Assembly (NCBI GenBank): GCA_001802125.1
Contig: MGZK01000115.1
Span: 1-34,918, forward strand
DNA: 34,918 nt
Direction: 5' to 3'
Source: Geobacteraceae bacterium GWC2_55_20
Lineage (GTDB): Bacteria > Desulfobacterota > Desulfuromonadia > Geobacterales > Pseudopelobacteraceae
The translations under genes were made by a program, and so were the position numbers. Below the pieces are notes generated by a model. That model was given only the letters and a program-made list of their open reading frames with translations. It did not search any database and was not told where the DNA came from. The stretch's first letter is position 1. The number at the start of each line of letters is the position of its first letter. Shown piece by piece: positions 10,246 to 18,657 of this stretch.

Positions 10246-10355
10246 GGTAATTTCTCCAATTATTGATAATTAAAACCGTGCGTCTCCGCTGAAACAGGCG
10301 CTTATTCAAGAGAGATAATAAACAGAGCTGATTCGACCGGCCGGGAAAAGCTAAC

Positions 10356-10389
10356 GGCAAGAAGTTTGTGTACATTTCAGCTTCTTGCC
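10356..10389. repeat. Intercistronic hairpin between carboxylase and mutase genes
   Basis: A perfect 9-bp inverted repeat (GGCAAGAAG at 10356-10364, CTTCTTGCC at 10381-10389) with a 16-nt loop lies in the 184-bp gap of an otherwise tight operon. No T-run follows on either strand, so it looks like an mRNA processing or stabilising hairpin rather than a strong terminator. Confidence 0.6.
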
Positions 10390-10404
10390 ATCAGCCTTTC
10401 TCAG

Positions 10405-10416
10405 AATACCGGTATT
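10405..10416. repeat. 12-bp perfect palindrome
   Basis: AATACCGGTATT is a complete palindrome 14 bp after the biotin carboxylase stop codon, next to the hairpin at 10356-10389. It could be a protein binding site or chance. Confidence 0.35.
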
Positions 10417-10429
10417 ATGGAATTATTTG

Positions 10430-13327
10430 TTAAAGCACGGCCTTCAGGTAAACCGATGTGCATTCGCGCTTTTCTTTTTCAATCAGCTTGGGATCGGTTT
10501 CGACAAATTTTTCGTCGGGAGTGATCTTGAAGAGCGGCTGCCCCTTCTGCACAATTGTGCCGTCACCGCCGTCAATGATGATCTTGTCAATGGTTCCGGA
10601 GAACGGCGCCCGGATTGTATTGAACATCTTCATGACCTCGATTATGTAGAGCGGCTGGTCCTTCTCGAAATGCATGCCTTCGCATACGAACGCCGGCAGA
10701 CCTGGCGCTTCCTGGCCGTAGTACATCCCGCCGCAAACCGCCACGATCTCGTCGGCCTTGGTTGATGGCGGCGGCACAAGGATCTTTTTCATGCGGGCCT
10801 GCAGATCCGGGTCGGTCAGGTAATCCGGAATTACCACTTCCAGATCATCCAGCACCTTCATTTCCCAGAATTTGGTGTTGTTACCTATCAGGAACAGCAT
10901 GCCCAAGAGTTCGAGACCGGACTCGTAGCCGATATGGGCAGAACGGATCTGATCCCACATGTCGGCATCATAACCGCCCTGCGGAGCTTCCATCTTAAGC
11001 AGTTCATTGAGTTTGAAATATTCGCCGCGGGCCAGACCAAACCTTTCGCGCAAGGTACGATAGAAATGCAACGAACTCTGCAGCAACTCGTTATCGTGGT
11101 CCCATATTATTTCCGCAGACGGTTTGTGCGGACGATAATTCATGTGGAGGAACTCGTAGGTTTCGTTGATGACACCCAGCGGATTCCTGATCCATACTAC
11201 CTTGCCGTTTTCGATGCGGAAGTTATTCATGTTCCGGCTCAACCAGCCGGAAAGCAGGTGCGGGTCTTCCAGCAGAATTTCCATCGGGCGGGTGATCAGT
11301 GTTCCCTTGCGGTCGAGCAGTGCGGACATATTCTTGAGCTGCTTGGCGCATTCATCCGGCTGATCGGCATATTGCTCCGACACCAGCTTGGCGTAATGTT
11401 TTTTCATCTGGAAGAAGGCATAAACGACATCCAGCTTGTTGGCCTCCTCCTTCAATGTCCCCACCAGCGTCAAGTAAGGAACCACGAAACGTGTGGTCGG
11501 CTTGGCCATCACGTTTCTGCCAAGGAACCAGCTTACCAGGCCATAGTGGAACTCCAGGTTGGTTGCCAAAGCACTGCCATGCAGCGTGGTGCTGCAGAGC
11601 ACATCGGACAGGCGCTCGTAGCTTTCCTGACGGTCGCCACCCTTGGTGAGCAGCAGGGCAATATTGGAGTCATATGCTCCGGCCACCTTGTATTTCATGA
11701 AGATACCGGTATCGGGGTTAAGCATGCTGATACCCTGGTCATCGCGGATCTCGCCCTCGATCGGCTTGGACCAATAGCGGATCATGCCACCGGCGTGTGG
11801 TGAAAGCGATGCGTCGGTAGCATTCAGGCGGGCCTCGACCGAGGCGTTAAAACGGACGATCCGCTCGGGCTTGGGCAGGCGCTCCTTGTGACGGGCCAGA
11901 AGCGCCATGGCTTCAACCAGCGATTCAACGATGAAGAAGTCTTTCTTGTCTTTCGGGTTGGTAAATTTCAGGCTGTAACAGAGTTCCGTTACGCGGTGTT
12001 CAACCTGGATACGGGTATTGACTTCCATGAAGAAGTGACGATCGCGATCCACGATGCACTCAAAGGTCGAAGCGGAATCCAGGCCGACAGCCTGCCCGAA
12101 ACGGGCCGACTCCTCCTCCATCCTGTTAAGCACCTTCAGGTCGGATTCCAGCGCCTCGACTTCCGCCTTCCTGCCTGCGGTCCTGGCGCTGGCAATCGCG
12201 GCGAGTAGCCCTTCCTGGGTGACGGAGACCTCAAGCAGCTTCTGCTCGTGCATCTGCAACGAGCAGTCACGCCCGCCAAGAGAGATGCACCATTCACCAT
12301 TTCCCAACAACTGGATCTCGTTGTGCCGGGTCTGTTCGATATTCAGCTCGATCAGAACGTTCTTGTTATCTCCAACGCCATTGGCCTTGACTTCGTTCAG
12401 CACTTCCCTGACCATTGCAGGCGCTTCCGCGGCCGCCTTGGCAATCAACTTCTCATCCGCTTTTTTGACAGCCAGCAGAGAGGCGCCCAGGATACGCTGC
12501 CCCTTGCCGCCGCCGCCACCGATCGCCTTGATGCGGAAACGGCTCTGCGGATATTTCCGGAAAAGTTCGGCCACTTCCGTCTGTACCTGGGCACAGAGTT
12601 CATCAATAGAAAACAGGTCGATGCCCTTATTGTAGGAAGCCATCAGGATCTGGTCGGCAAGCAGTTCCACCGCCAGGTTCTTGTCGTCCAGGACATCCTT
12701 GTTAACCGCCAGTCCCTCGGCTTCCGCCAATTTCAACAGTTTTTCGCGGGTAGGGTACTTCTTGAGCAGGGTCCGGGCGGTGACATTGTCAACACCGGGA
12801 GTAACACTGACGTTCACCTGCAGCGCGGTACGCTTGGCCTCGTCCTTTTTACCGGCCTTGGCCTGGGTTGCGGCGCATGGTCCGATGAATTTGAGCCCGG
12901 CTTTTTCGATGGCGGCGACAAATTCCTCATCCTCGGCCATGAAACCGTAGCCGGCAAAGATCGAGTCATAGAAGTTGTCCTTGGCAATGCCGATAATCTG
13001 GTTGATTCGCTCTATACGCTCTTCCTTGCTCGCTCCTGAATAGTCCGGAACGCGATGAACGCGCCGAGAATCCGTCAACTGGCGCAGTTCCGGAGCCAGG
13101 GCATTGGGATAGACAATCGAGTCCTTCTCGGAAATAAGAATCCCGTAATAGGTGATCCCCATCTCGTCATAGACATCCATAGCTTCCTTGCGGATCGGAC
13201 CACGGCAGACGATCAGTGGCTTCAGGTCTTCGCAGGAGAATGAGCGCACCCACTCGGATGCGGAGCTGCTCAAGCGGCGATCACGGTGAATCAATGGGTT
13301 ATGCTTGTAATAATCGGTCTGTGGCAT
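10430..13327 (-). CDS. Biotin carboxylase / biotin carrier fusion subunit of an acyl-CoA carboxylase
   Basis: This encodes a 965-residue protein that carboxylates its own biotin with ATP and bicarbonate. The N-terminal half is a biotin carboxylase with the ATP-grasp glycine loop AIGGGGGKGQRI, and the catalytic FMEVNTRIQVEHRVTE segment with the E-x-N-x-R-x-Q-V-E-H pattern. The C-terminus is a biotinyl domain with EVMKM, so Lys900 is the predicted biotin site. A segment of roughly 250-300 residues between them fits a BT-like docking region. It is far longer than AccC (about 450) or a typical propionyl-CoA carboxylase alpha subunit (about 700), and an extra segment lies inside the ATP-grasp domain (around residues 180-265). 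It is flanked by the carboxyltransferase and the mutase; propionyl-CoA is the likely substrate, acetyl-CoA or another acyl-CoA being possible. Confidence 0.88.
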   Translation of the reverse strand: MPQTDYYKHNPLIHRDRRLSSSASEWVRSFSCEDLKPLIVCRGPIRKEAMDVYDEMGITYYGILISEKDSIVYPNALAPELRQLTDSRRVHRVPDYSGASKEERIERINQIIGIAKDNFYDSIFAGYGFMAEDEEFVAAIEKAGLKFIGPCAATQAKAGKKDEAKRTALQVNVSVTPGVDNVTARTLLKKYPTREKLLKLAEAEGLAVNKDVLDDKNLAVELLADQILMASYNKGIDLFSIDELCAQVQTEVAELFRKYPQSRFRIKAIGGGGGKGQRILGASLLAVKKADEKLIAKAAAEAPAMVREVLNEVKANGVGDNKNVLIELNIEQTRHNEIQLLGNGEWCISLGGRDCSLQMHEQKLLEVSVTQEGLLAAIASARTAGRKAEVEALESDLKVLNRMEEESARFGQAVGLDSASTFECIVDRDRHFFMEVNTRIQVEHRVTELCYSLKFTNPKDKKDFFIVESLVEAMALLARHKERLPKPERIVRFNASVEARLNATDASLSPHAGGMIRYWSKPIEGEIRDDQGISMLNPDTGIFMKYKVAGAYDSNIALLLTKGGDRQESYERLSDVLCSTTLHGSALATNLEFHYGLVSWFLGRNVMAKPTTRFVVPYLTLVGTLKEEANKLDVVYAFFQMKKHYAKLVSEQYADQPDECAKQLKNMSALLDRKGTLITRPMEILLEDPHLLSGWLSRNMNNFRIENGKVVWIRNPLGVINETYEFLHMNYRPHKPSAEIIWDHDNELLQSSLHFYRTLRERFGLARGEYFKLNELLKMEAPQGGYDADMWDQIRSAHIGYESGLELLGMLFLIGNNTKFWEMKVLDDLEVVIPDYLTDPDLQARMKKILVPPPSTKADEIVAVCGGMYYGQEAPGLPAFVCEGMHFEKDQPLYIIEVMKMFNTIRAPFSGTIDKIIIDGGDGTIVQKGQPLFKITPDEKFVETDPKLIEKEKRECTSVYLKAVL

Positions 13328-13370
13328 TGGTATATATCTCCAATCTCATCGGATAAGTTAAAAATATTAT

Positions 13371-15095
13371 TTAATGGAACTCGCGCTGAACGGCCTGCAT
13401 CGGGCCCGGTTTGTAGTGACGCAGGAAGAAGTTCATGTTCTCCCCGAGCACCTTGCGCAGGTCGGTGGGCATGACGAGCGAAGAGATGGATCCCAGCGCC
13501 AGACCTTCCTTTGGATTCATCAGTTCTTTTTCGTAACGGCTGTTCAAGGCCGCTTCCTCGATCTTCAACCAGTCCGCGGCATCCTTCTCGGCATCCTTTT
13601 TGGCCTCGCCGGCTTCCATGCCTGCAGCCACGCGCTCCTGGGTTCCGTCCTTGATCTTGACCGTGACAGCACTCCGCAGCTTGCGCAACTCATCCTTGTA
13701 GACGAACTCCTTGCCGGCCGGCCCCATGACCGCCAGGCGGGTTGTGGGCAGGGCCAGAACCAGATCGGCGCCGGTCGGGTAGTTGTTGTAGGAGGCGTAG
13801 GCTCCGCCGTAGGCGTTGCGTATGATCAGCAGGATACGCGGCGTCCTGATGTCCACGATTGAATCGAGCATGGCGCGGCCGGCCTGGACGATGCCGCGGC
13901 ACTCCTGTTCGCGACCCGGCAGGAAACCGGTGGTGTCTTCCATGAAGATCATCGGGATATTGTAGATATTACAGAAACGGTTGAAGCGGGCAATTTTGTA
14001 GGCCGAATCGACCGAAATCTGGCCGGAAGCCACGGCGCTGTTGTTGGCAACAAAGCCGACCACATTGCCGCCCAGACGGCCGAGTGCGGTCACCGCTTCA
14101 CGGGCCCGGTCACGCTGCAACTCGAAGTAATCGCCATGGTCGCAGATCTGCTGGATCATGATCGACACGTCGAAGGGCGTATTGAATCCGGTCGGAGAGT
14201 TGAAAGCCTTCTTGAGCAGGGTATTGATCTCCCAGGTTTTCCGGTCGATGGGGTCGGTGGTCTTCTGGAAGCGGGCCATGACACTGTTGTTGTCGGGCAG
14301 ATAGGAGAGCAGTTGCAGCGCTGTCCGCAGCGCCGAAACCTCATCCTCCACGGTCAGGTCGGCTACACCGGATTGTCCATGAACCTTGGGTCCACCCAGA
14401 TCTTCGGGGGTTACATCCTCACCCAGGACCGACTTGACAACGCCCGGGCCGGTCAGACCGAAAAAGGTGTTGTTGGGCTGGATCACAAAGCTGCCCTGAC
14501 GCGGCAGATAGCTGCCGCCGCCGGCATTGAAGCCGAACATGCACATGATGCTGGGTACCACACCGCTGATCTTGCGGAGTGCCGTGAAAGCCTCGGCATA
14601 TCCATCCAGACCGCCAACGCCGGCCGGCACGAATGCCCCGGCCGAATCGTTCATGCCGATCAGCGGGATGCCCTTCTCGCCGGCCATCTGGAACAGCAGT
14701 GCCAGCTTGCGGCCGTTGGTGGCATCGATTGACCCGGCCCGAACCGTGAAATCATGGCCGTAAACCGCCACATCCCGTCCATTGACATTGAGAATGCCGG
14801 TTACCAGCGAGGCACCATCCAGGTTCTTGCCCCAGTTCTGGAAAAGGATGTTGGGCTCGTTCTCCGTCAACACGCGCAGGCGTTCCCAGACGGTCATGCG
14901 CTTTTTGAAATGCTGCTTTTCAATCTGCGCGATGCTGACCGACTTGACCGGGCGCTGAATCAGGTCGTAACCTTCCTTCATCGCCTCTTCATATCCGCCC
15001 TTCATGCCGGGAATTTCTCCAGGAATCGTGAATTCAACATTCTCGGGAGGTGCAAACGGGTTTTTCAGTGATGGTTTAATTGCTTTATTGGACAT
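13371..15095 (-). CDS. Acyl-CoA (probably propionyl-CoA) carboxyltransferase subunit
   Basis: This encodes a 574-residue protein with two crotonase-like halves, which transfers the carboxyl group from biotin to acyl-CoA. Visible are the N-half oxyanion region ([40 protein letters not shown]) and the C-half signature ([19 protein letters not shown], then [14 protein letters not shown]). The start was set at the ATG 15093-15095 because GGAAGG lies nine bases before it; the ATG three codons earlier directly abuts that site. It pairs with the downstream biotin carboxylase gene (43-bp gap). The neighbouring epimerase and mutase genes support propionyl-CoA as substrate, but the sequence alone does not fix specificity. 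Confidence 0.9.
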   Translation of the reverse strand: MSNKAIKPSLKNPFAPPENVEFTIPGEIPGMKGGYEEAMKEGYDLIQRPVKSVSIAQIEKQHFKKRMTVWERLRVLTENEPNILFQNWGKNLDGASLVTGILNVNGRDVAVYGHDFTVRAGSIDATNGRKLALLFQMAGEKGIPLIGMNDSAGAFVPAGVGGLDGYAEAFTALRKISGVVPSIMCMFGFNAGGGSYLPRQGSFVIQPNNTFFGLTGPGVVKSVLGEDVTPEDLGGPKVHGQSGVADLTVEDEVSALRTALQLLSYLPDNNSVMARFQKTTDPIDRKTWEINTLLKKAFNSPTGFNTPFDVSIMIQQICDHGDYFELQRDRAREAVTALGRLGGNVVGFVANNSAVASGQISVDSAYKIARFNRFCNIYNIPMIFMEDTTGFLPGREQECRGIVQAGRAMLDSIVDIRTPRILLIIRNAYGGAYASYNNYPTGADLVLALPTTRLAVMGPAGKEFVYKDELRKLRSAVTVKIKDGTQERVAAGMEAGEAKKDAEKDAADWLKIEEAALNSRYEKELMNPKEGLALGSISSLVMPTDLRKVLGENMNFFLRHYKPGPMQAVQREFH

Positions 15096-15163
15096 CTTCG
15101 CCATCCTTCCAGTATGATATAAACCGACTTCTATCTTTAAGATTATATTTTAATATTAACAAG

Positions 15164-15727
15164 TTAGCGCGTAACAACGGCCAGCACCTTGACTTCCGAG
15201 CCGTCCTTTGAAAGCAGGCGGTGTTTCAGCGCCGAATCGAAATAGACACAGTCGCCTTCTTCAAGAACGATCCGCTTCTCATCCAGAATCAGCTCGGCCG
15301 TTCCTTTCATTATGAACAGGAACTCTTCACCATCGTGACTATAGGTGTTCTCCTCCAGCGCCTTTTCGGTGACGGAGAGCAGGAACGGCTCCATTTTCTT
15401 GTTCTGCTTGTGGAATGAGAGGGATTCGTAGGAATAGCCCTGGCTGGTGCCGGCCTTGGAGATAACCCTGGGGATCGCTTTTCGCTCGTGAGCCCGCACT
15501 ACTTCGAAGCGGCACTCCTCTTCTTCTTCGGTAAAAAACAGACCTATCTTGACGTCAAAGAATTTGGCAATTCGGGAGAGTGTTGCGATTGGAGGCGAAA
15601 CATTGTTGTTTTCGATCTGTGATATAAGTGCCGGTGAAAAACCGGTTTCTCTCGCAACAGCCTGGAGAGTCAATTTTTTGGCAAGACGAAGCTTCTTTAT
15701 CTTTGCTCCGATATTGAATTCGCTCAT
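15164..15727 (-). CDS. XRE-family regulator with C-terminal cupin domain
   Basis: This encodes a 187-residue transcription factor. Residues 8-62 form an XRE helix-turn-helix (IGAKIKKLRLAKKLTLQAVA, then GFSPALISQIENNNVSPPIA). Residues about 105-185 are a small cupin barrel (YSHDGEEFLFIMKGTAELIL, GDCVYFDSALKHRLLSKDGS) likely to sense a ligand. This architecture is common in local metabolic repressors. It is the first gene of the run leading into the carboxylase/mutase genes (59-bp gap), so it probably regulates that pathway and itself. Palindromes overlapping its promoter (15773-15800) are candidate operators. The inducer is unknown, possibly an acyl-CoA or acid. Confidence 0.9.
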   Translation of the reverse strand: MSEFNIGAKIKKLRLAKKLTLQAVARETGFSPALISQIENNNVSPPIATLSRIAKFFDVKIGLFFTEEEEECRFEVVRAHERKAIPRVISKAGTSQGYSYESLSFHKQNKKMEPFLLSVTEKALEENTYSHDGEEFLFIMKGTAELILDEKRIVLEEGDCVYFDSALKHRLLSKDGSEVKVLAVVTR

Positions 15728-15771
15728 CCAACCCCCTGATCACAAAAATAAAACTCAGTTTTCGTGCGGGG

Positions 15772-15800
15772 TTTGTATACAATTTGACTTATAATGTCAA
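15772..15800 (-). promoter_or_regulatory. Promoter with two overlapping palindromes (candidate operator)
   Basis: On the minus strand a perfect TTGACA (15795-15800) is followed at 17 nt by TACAAA (15772-15777). The -35 box lies in an inverted repeat TTGAC-N7-GTCAA (15784-15800) and the -10 box lies in a perfect 10-bp palindrome TTGTATACAA (15773-15782). The layout, 45 bp before the regulator gene, suits autoregulation. Confidence 0.55.
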
Positions 15801-15868
15801 TAAAAATTATTTATCAGTAACAAAGAATAACAGCCAGACTAAAAATGACCGGTTCGAACACAAACAGA

Positions 15869-17149
15869 TCACTGTTTCAGATTACGAGCCAGAAGTTGCA
15901 ACGTATGCAACACTTCCAGATCAGAGCCATGCTGCTTGAGGCCATCCGAAAGCTGCATCATGCAACCGGGGCAACCGGTCGCGACCGCCTGAGCGCCGGT
16001 GGCTATGATTGCCCGGCTCTTGGCATCGTTGATCGTCATAGATGACTCGTAATGATAGACGTTAAAGGTGCCGCCCAAACCACAGCACTTATCAGCCCCT
16101 TCCATTTCCACCAGCTCCACGCCGGGAGTCGCCTTCAACAACTCACGCGGCTGTCTGGTGATGCCGCGGGTACGGAGGTGGCAGGGGTCGTGGTAGGTGA
16201 TACTTAACTGTTCGCCGGCTCCGGTTTCTTGCGGATTGATTCCCAGCTTATGCAGCAACTGGGCTGCATCCACGGTTTTTTTCGCCAGCGCGTCCAGACG
16301 TTCGCGCAGTTCCGGATTGCGCTTGCCGACCACCAACGGATATAACCTGTGCAAAGCGCCGCCACAGGTGGCGCAGGCGCTCATCACGTAATCCGCTTCG
16401 TAACGCTCCATCTCCGACAGATTCTTTTCAGCCAGATCCCGCACCGTAGCAAGATCGCCGCCGGACATCCCCGGCAATCCGCAGCACTGCTGCCCCTTGG
16501 GGATGATCACGGTACAGCCCAGGTGACGGAACAGCGCCAGCGCCGCTTCGCCGACCTCGGTATAGACAAAATTGGTCATGCACCCCACAAAGAAGACGAT
16601 GCGGGGCTTGCCCGGTTCGCCGGCAATCACCTCCGGGTGCCTGTCGATAAAGGGCTCTTTGGCTATGGCAGGGATAAAACGCTGGTTGCCCACAAACGGA
16701 AGCGGGAAGCGCAGCCTGAGTCCTGAGGTCTCGGGAACCTTCTTGAAGAACAGCGGGCCAAGTATTGACGCCATCTTGGCTCCCATCTTCATGCGCGAGC
16801 GGCTGTTTATCACCTGCCCGACCGCCTTGTGGAAGGTGGTCAGGCCCCGTTTCCGGGCCAGCGCCTCACGTGCGGCGACCACTATTTCATCGGTCGGCAC
16901 ATCGTTGGGGCACTTTTCGACACAACTGCCGCACAGAAGGCACCTGGACATAGCCAGATAGGTCTGGTCATCCAGCTCGATATCATCCTTCAGTACGTGC
17001 TGCGCCAGCGCCACCTTGCCGCGGGCCACGGCCGGTTCACGCTGGAAAGCGGCGAATGCCGGGCAGTTCGTGCGGCAGGCTCCGCACTTGACGCATTTTT
17101 TAAGCTGATCTTCAACCCGCTTGAGGGGATCGATAGTTTCGTTAGCCAT
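15869..17149 (-). CDS. GlcF-like iron-sulfur oxidoreductase subunit
   Basis: This encodes a 426-residue cytoplasmic Fe-S protein. Two 4Fe-4S ferredoxin motifs are near the N-terminus (CVKCGACRTNCP and CLLCGSCVEKCP), followed by two CCG domains: one with GQQCCGLPGMSGGD and CATCGGAL, the second with HDPCHLRT, KCCGLGGTFN and CPGCMMQL. This is the plan of GlcF (glycolate oxidase), of lactate dehydrogenase Fe-S subunits and of HdrD-like proteins. No flavoprotein partner is adjacent, so the substrate cannot be set. The start is ATG 17147-17149, preceded by GAAAGG; a GTG five codons upstream overlaps that site. It lies upstream of the regulator gene in the same direction and may be unrelated to the carboxylase genes. 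Confidence 0.9.
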   Translation of the reverse strand: MANETIDPLKRVEDQLKKCVKCGACRTNCPAFAAFQREPAVARGKVALAQHVLKDDIELDDQTYLAMSRCLLCGSCVEKCPNDVPTDEIVVAAREALARKRGLTTFHKAVGQVINSRSRMKMGAKMASILGPLFFKKVPETSGLRLRFPLPFVGNQRFIPAIAKEPFIDRHPEVIAGEPGKPRIVFFVGCMTNFVYTEVGEAALALFRHLGCTVIIPKGQQCCGLPGMSGGDLATVRDLAEKNLSEMERYEADYVMSACATCGGALHRLYPLVVGKRNPELRERLDALAKKTVDAAQLLHKLGINPQETGAGEQLSITYHDPCHLRTRGITRQPRELLKATPGVELVEMEGADKCCGLGGTFNVYHYESSMTINDAKSRAIIATGAQAVATGCPGCMMQLSDGLKQHGSDLEVLHTLQLLARNLKQ

Positions 17150-17164
17150 TCTAAAACCTTTCAC

Positions 17165-17318
17165 AATAACACGGAGAAGAAGAGATCACGGAGAGAACCG
17201 GACTAAACATCAGTGGCTTAAAATTCTATACAACCGCAAACATAATAACAAGAACGCTCTTACCGGGACTTGTCAAAGTGTTCAGTTTTTCTCCGTGTCT
17301 CCGTATCTCCGTGTTATT
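17165..17318. repeat. Intergenic element bounded by 13-bp inverted repeats with 8-bp tandem units
   Basis: The gap between glcF and trmFO is bounded by a perfect inverted repeat: AATAACACGGAGA (17165-17177) and TCTCCGTGTTATT (17306-17318). The right arm is the last of three tandem octamers TCTCCGTG/TCTCCGTA/TCTCCGTG (17290-17313). The left side has two CACGGAGA copies (17170-17177, 17187-17194). No open frame is visible inside. The right arm reaches the last base of the trmFO stop codon. It looks like a dispersed, possibly structured intergenic repeat. Confidence 0.65.
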
Positions 17319-18622
17319 CAGATTTTATCCTTCCACTCTTCCAGCGCCGCCAAAGCCCGTTCCGCCAGTTTCTGACGTCGTTCCTTCTTCTTGACCCGTC
17401 CCGGCAGCTCCGGGAAAAGCCCGTAATTGACATTCATCGGCTGGAAGTGCTTTGCATCAGCATTGGTAATATGCGCCATCAGCGCCCCCAGCGCGGTTTC
17501 AGGCGGCGGGACGGCACTTTCACGCCCCTGCAGGAGCGCGGCGGCCGTCATCCCGGCCAGAAAGCCGCTGGCGGCCGACTCCACATACCCCTCGACGCCG
17601 GTTATCTGGCCGGCAAAGATGATGCGCGGATCACCCTTCAGCTGCTGGCTGGGGTGCAGCAAAGAGGGGGAATTTATGAAGGTGTTGCGGTGCATCGAGC
17701 CAAGCCTGACAAATTCCACATTCTCCAGCCCGGGAATCAGGCGGAAGATGCGGCGCTGCTCACCGTAGGTCAGCTTGGTCTGGAAACCGACCAGGTTGTA
17801 CATTGTCTTCTCCCGGTTCTCGGCCCGCAGCTGGATAACCGCGTGCGGCTCCCTCCCTGTGCGCGGATCGACCAGACCGACCGGTTTCATCGGTCCGAAA
17901 CGCAGCGTCTCAACGCCGCGGGAAGCCAACTCCTCAACCGGCATGCAGCCTTCAAAATGGACAATCTTCTCAAAATCCCTGGCAGGCACTTTCTCACCGC
18001 GCAAAAGCTCGTCTACGAATCGCAGGTATTCAGACTCATCCAGCGGGCAGTTGAGATAATCATCTCCATCCCCCTTGCCGTAGCGCGAAGCGTAGAACAC
18101 CTTGCCCTGGTCGAGCGAATCAGCGGCAACAATCGGGGCAATGGCATCGTAGAAGTAGAGCCGGTCACCGGTCAGTTCGGCCAGCGCTTCAGCCAGCGCA
18201 TCGCTGGTAAGCGGACCGGAGGCGATGATCACATGCCCGTCAAGCGGAATGCCGGCCACCTCTCCATGCTCGACACGGATCAGGGGATTGGATGAGATTT
18301 TCTCCGTGACATATTCGGAAAACAGATGACGGTCAACGGCCAGCGCCCCTCCGGCCGGAACCCGGGTGGCTTCGGCCGCTTCCATCAGCAGTGATCCGCA
18401 GCGACGCAGCTCTTCTTTAAGCAGACCGACCGCGTTGTCAAGCGAATCGCCGCGCAGCGAGTTGGAACAGACCAGCTCGGCCAGTCCGGGAAGGTGGTGG
18501 GCCGGAGAGAACTTCTCCGGCTTCATTTCGTGCAGCGTAACCGGCACGCCGCGCCGGGCGGCCTGCCAGGCCGCCTCGCAGCCGGCCAGTCCGCCGCCGA
18601 TGATGGTAAGATTGGGATTCAT
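17318..18622 (-). CDS. trmFO: Methylenetetrahydrofolate-tRNA-(uracil-5-)-methyltransferase TrmFO
   Basis: This encodes a 434-residue FAD/folate enzyme that makes 5-methyluridine at position 54 of tRNA using methylenetetrahydrofolate. The N-terminus is the FAD-binding motif [19 protein letters not shown], followed by the family hallmarks [51 protein letters not shown] and [15 protein letters not shown]. The start is ATG 18620-18622; a longer frame overlaps topA and is not family-like. It lies 35 bp after topA in a dprA-topA-trmFO run. Confidence 0.97.
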   Translation of the reverse strand: MNPNLTIIGGGLAGCEAAWQAARRGVPVTLHEMKPEKFSPAHHLPGLAELVCSNSLRGDSLDNAVGLLKEELRRCGSLLMEAAEATRVPAGGALAVDRHLFSEYVTEKISSNPLIRVEHGEVAGIPLDGHVIIASGPLTSDALAEALAELTGDRLYFYDAIAPIVAADSLDQGKVFYASRYGKGDGDDYLNCPLDESEYLRFVDELLRGEKVPARDFEKIVHFEGCMPVEELASRGVETLRFGPMKPVGLVDPRTGREPHAVIQLRAENREKTMYNLVGFQTKLTYGEQRRIFRLIPGLENVEFVRLGSMHRNTFINSPSLLHPSQQLKGDPRIIFAGQITGVEGYVESAASGFLAGMTAAALLQGRESAVPPPETALGALMAHITNADAKHFQPMNVNYGLFPELPGRVKKKERRQKLAERALAALEEWKDKI

Positions 18623-18657
18623 GGGAGCCTTGAAAGATGGATATGATTTTTGTGGAA

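Noticed and set aside
10934-11803. A 289-codon open frame on the plus strand opposite the biotin carboxylase gene
   Set aside because: It overlaps a clear gene on the other strand, with low-complexity composition and no recognisable motif.
15886-15901. AAACAG-N4-CTGTTT type hairpin near the end of glcF as a terminator
   Set aside because: The short stem lies essentially at the gene end, is A+T-rich and has no following T-run.
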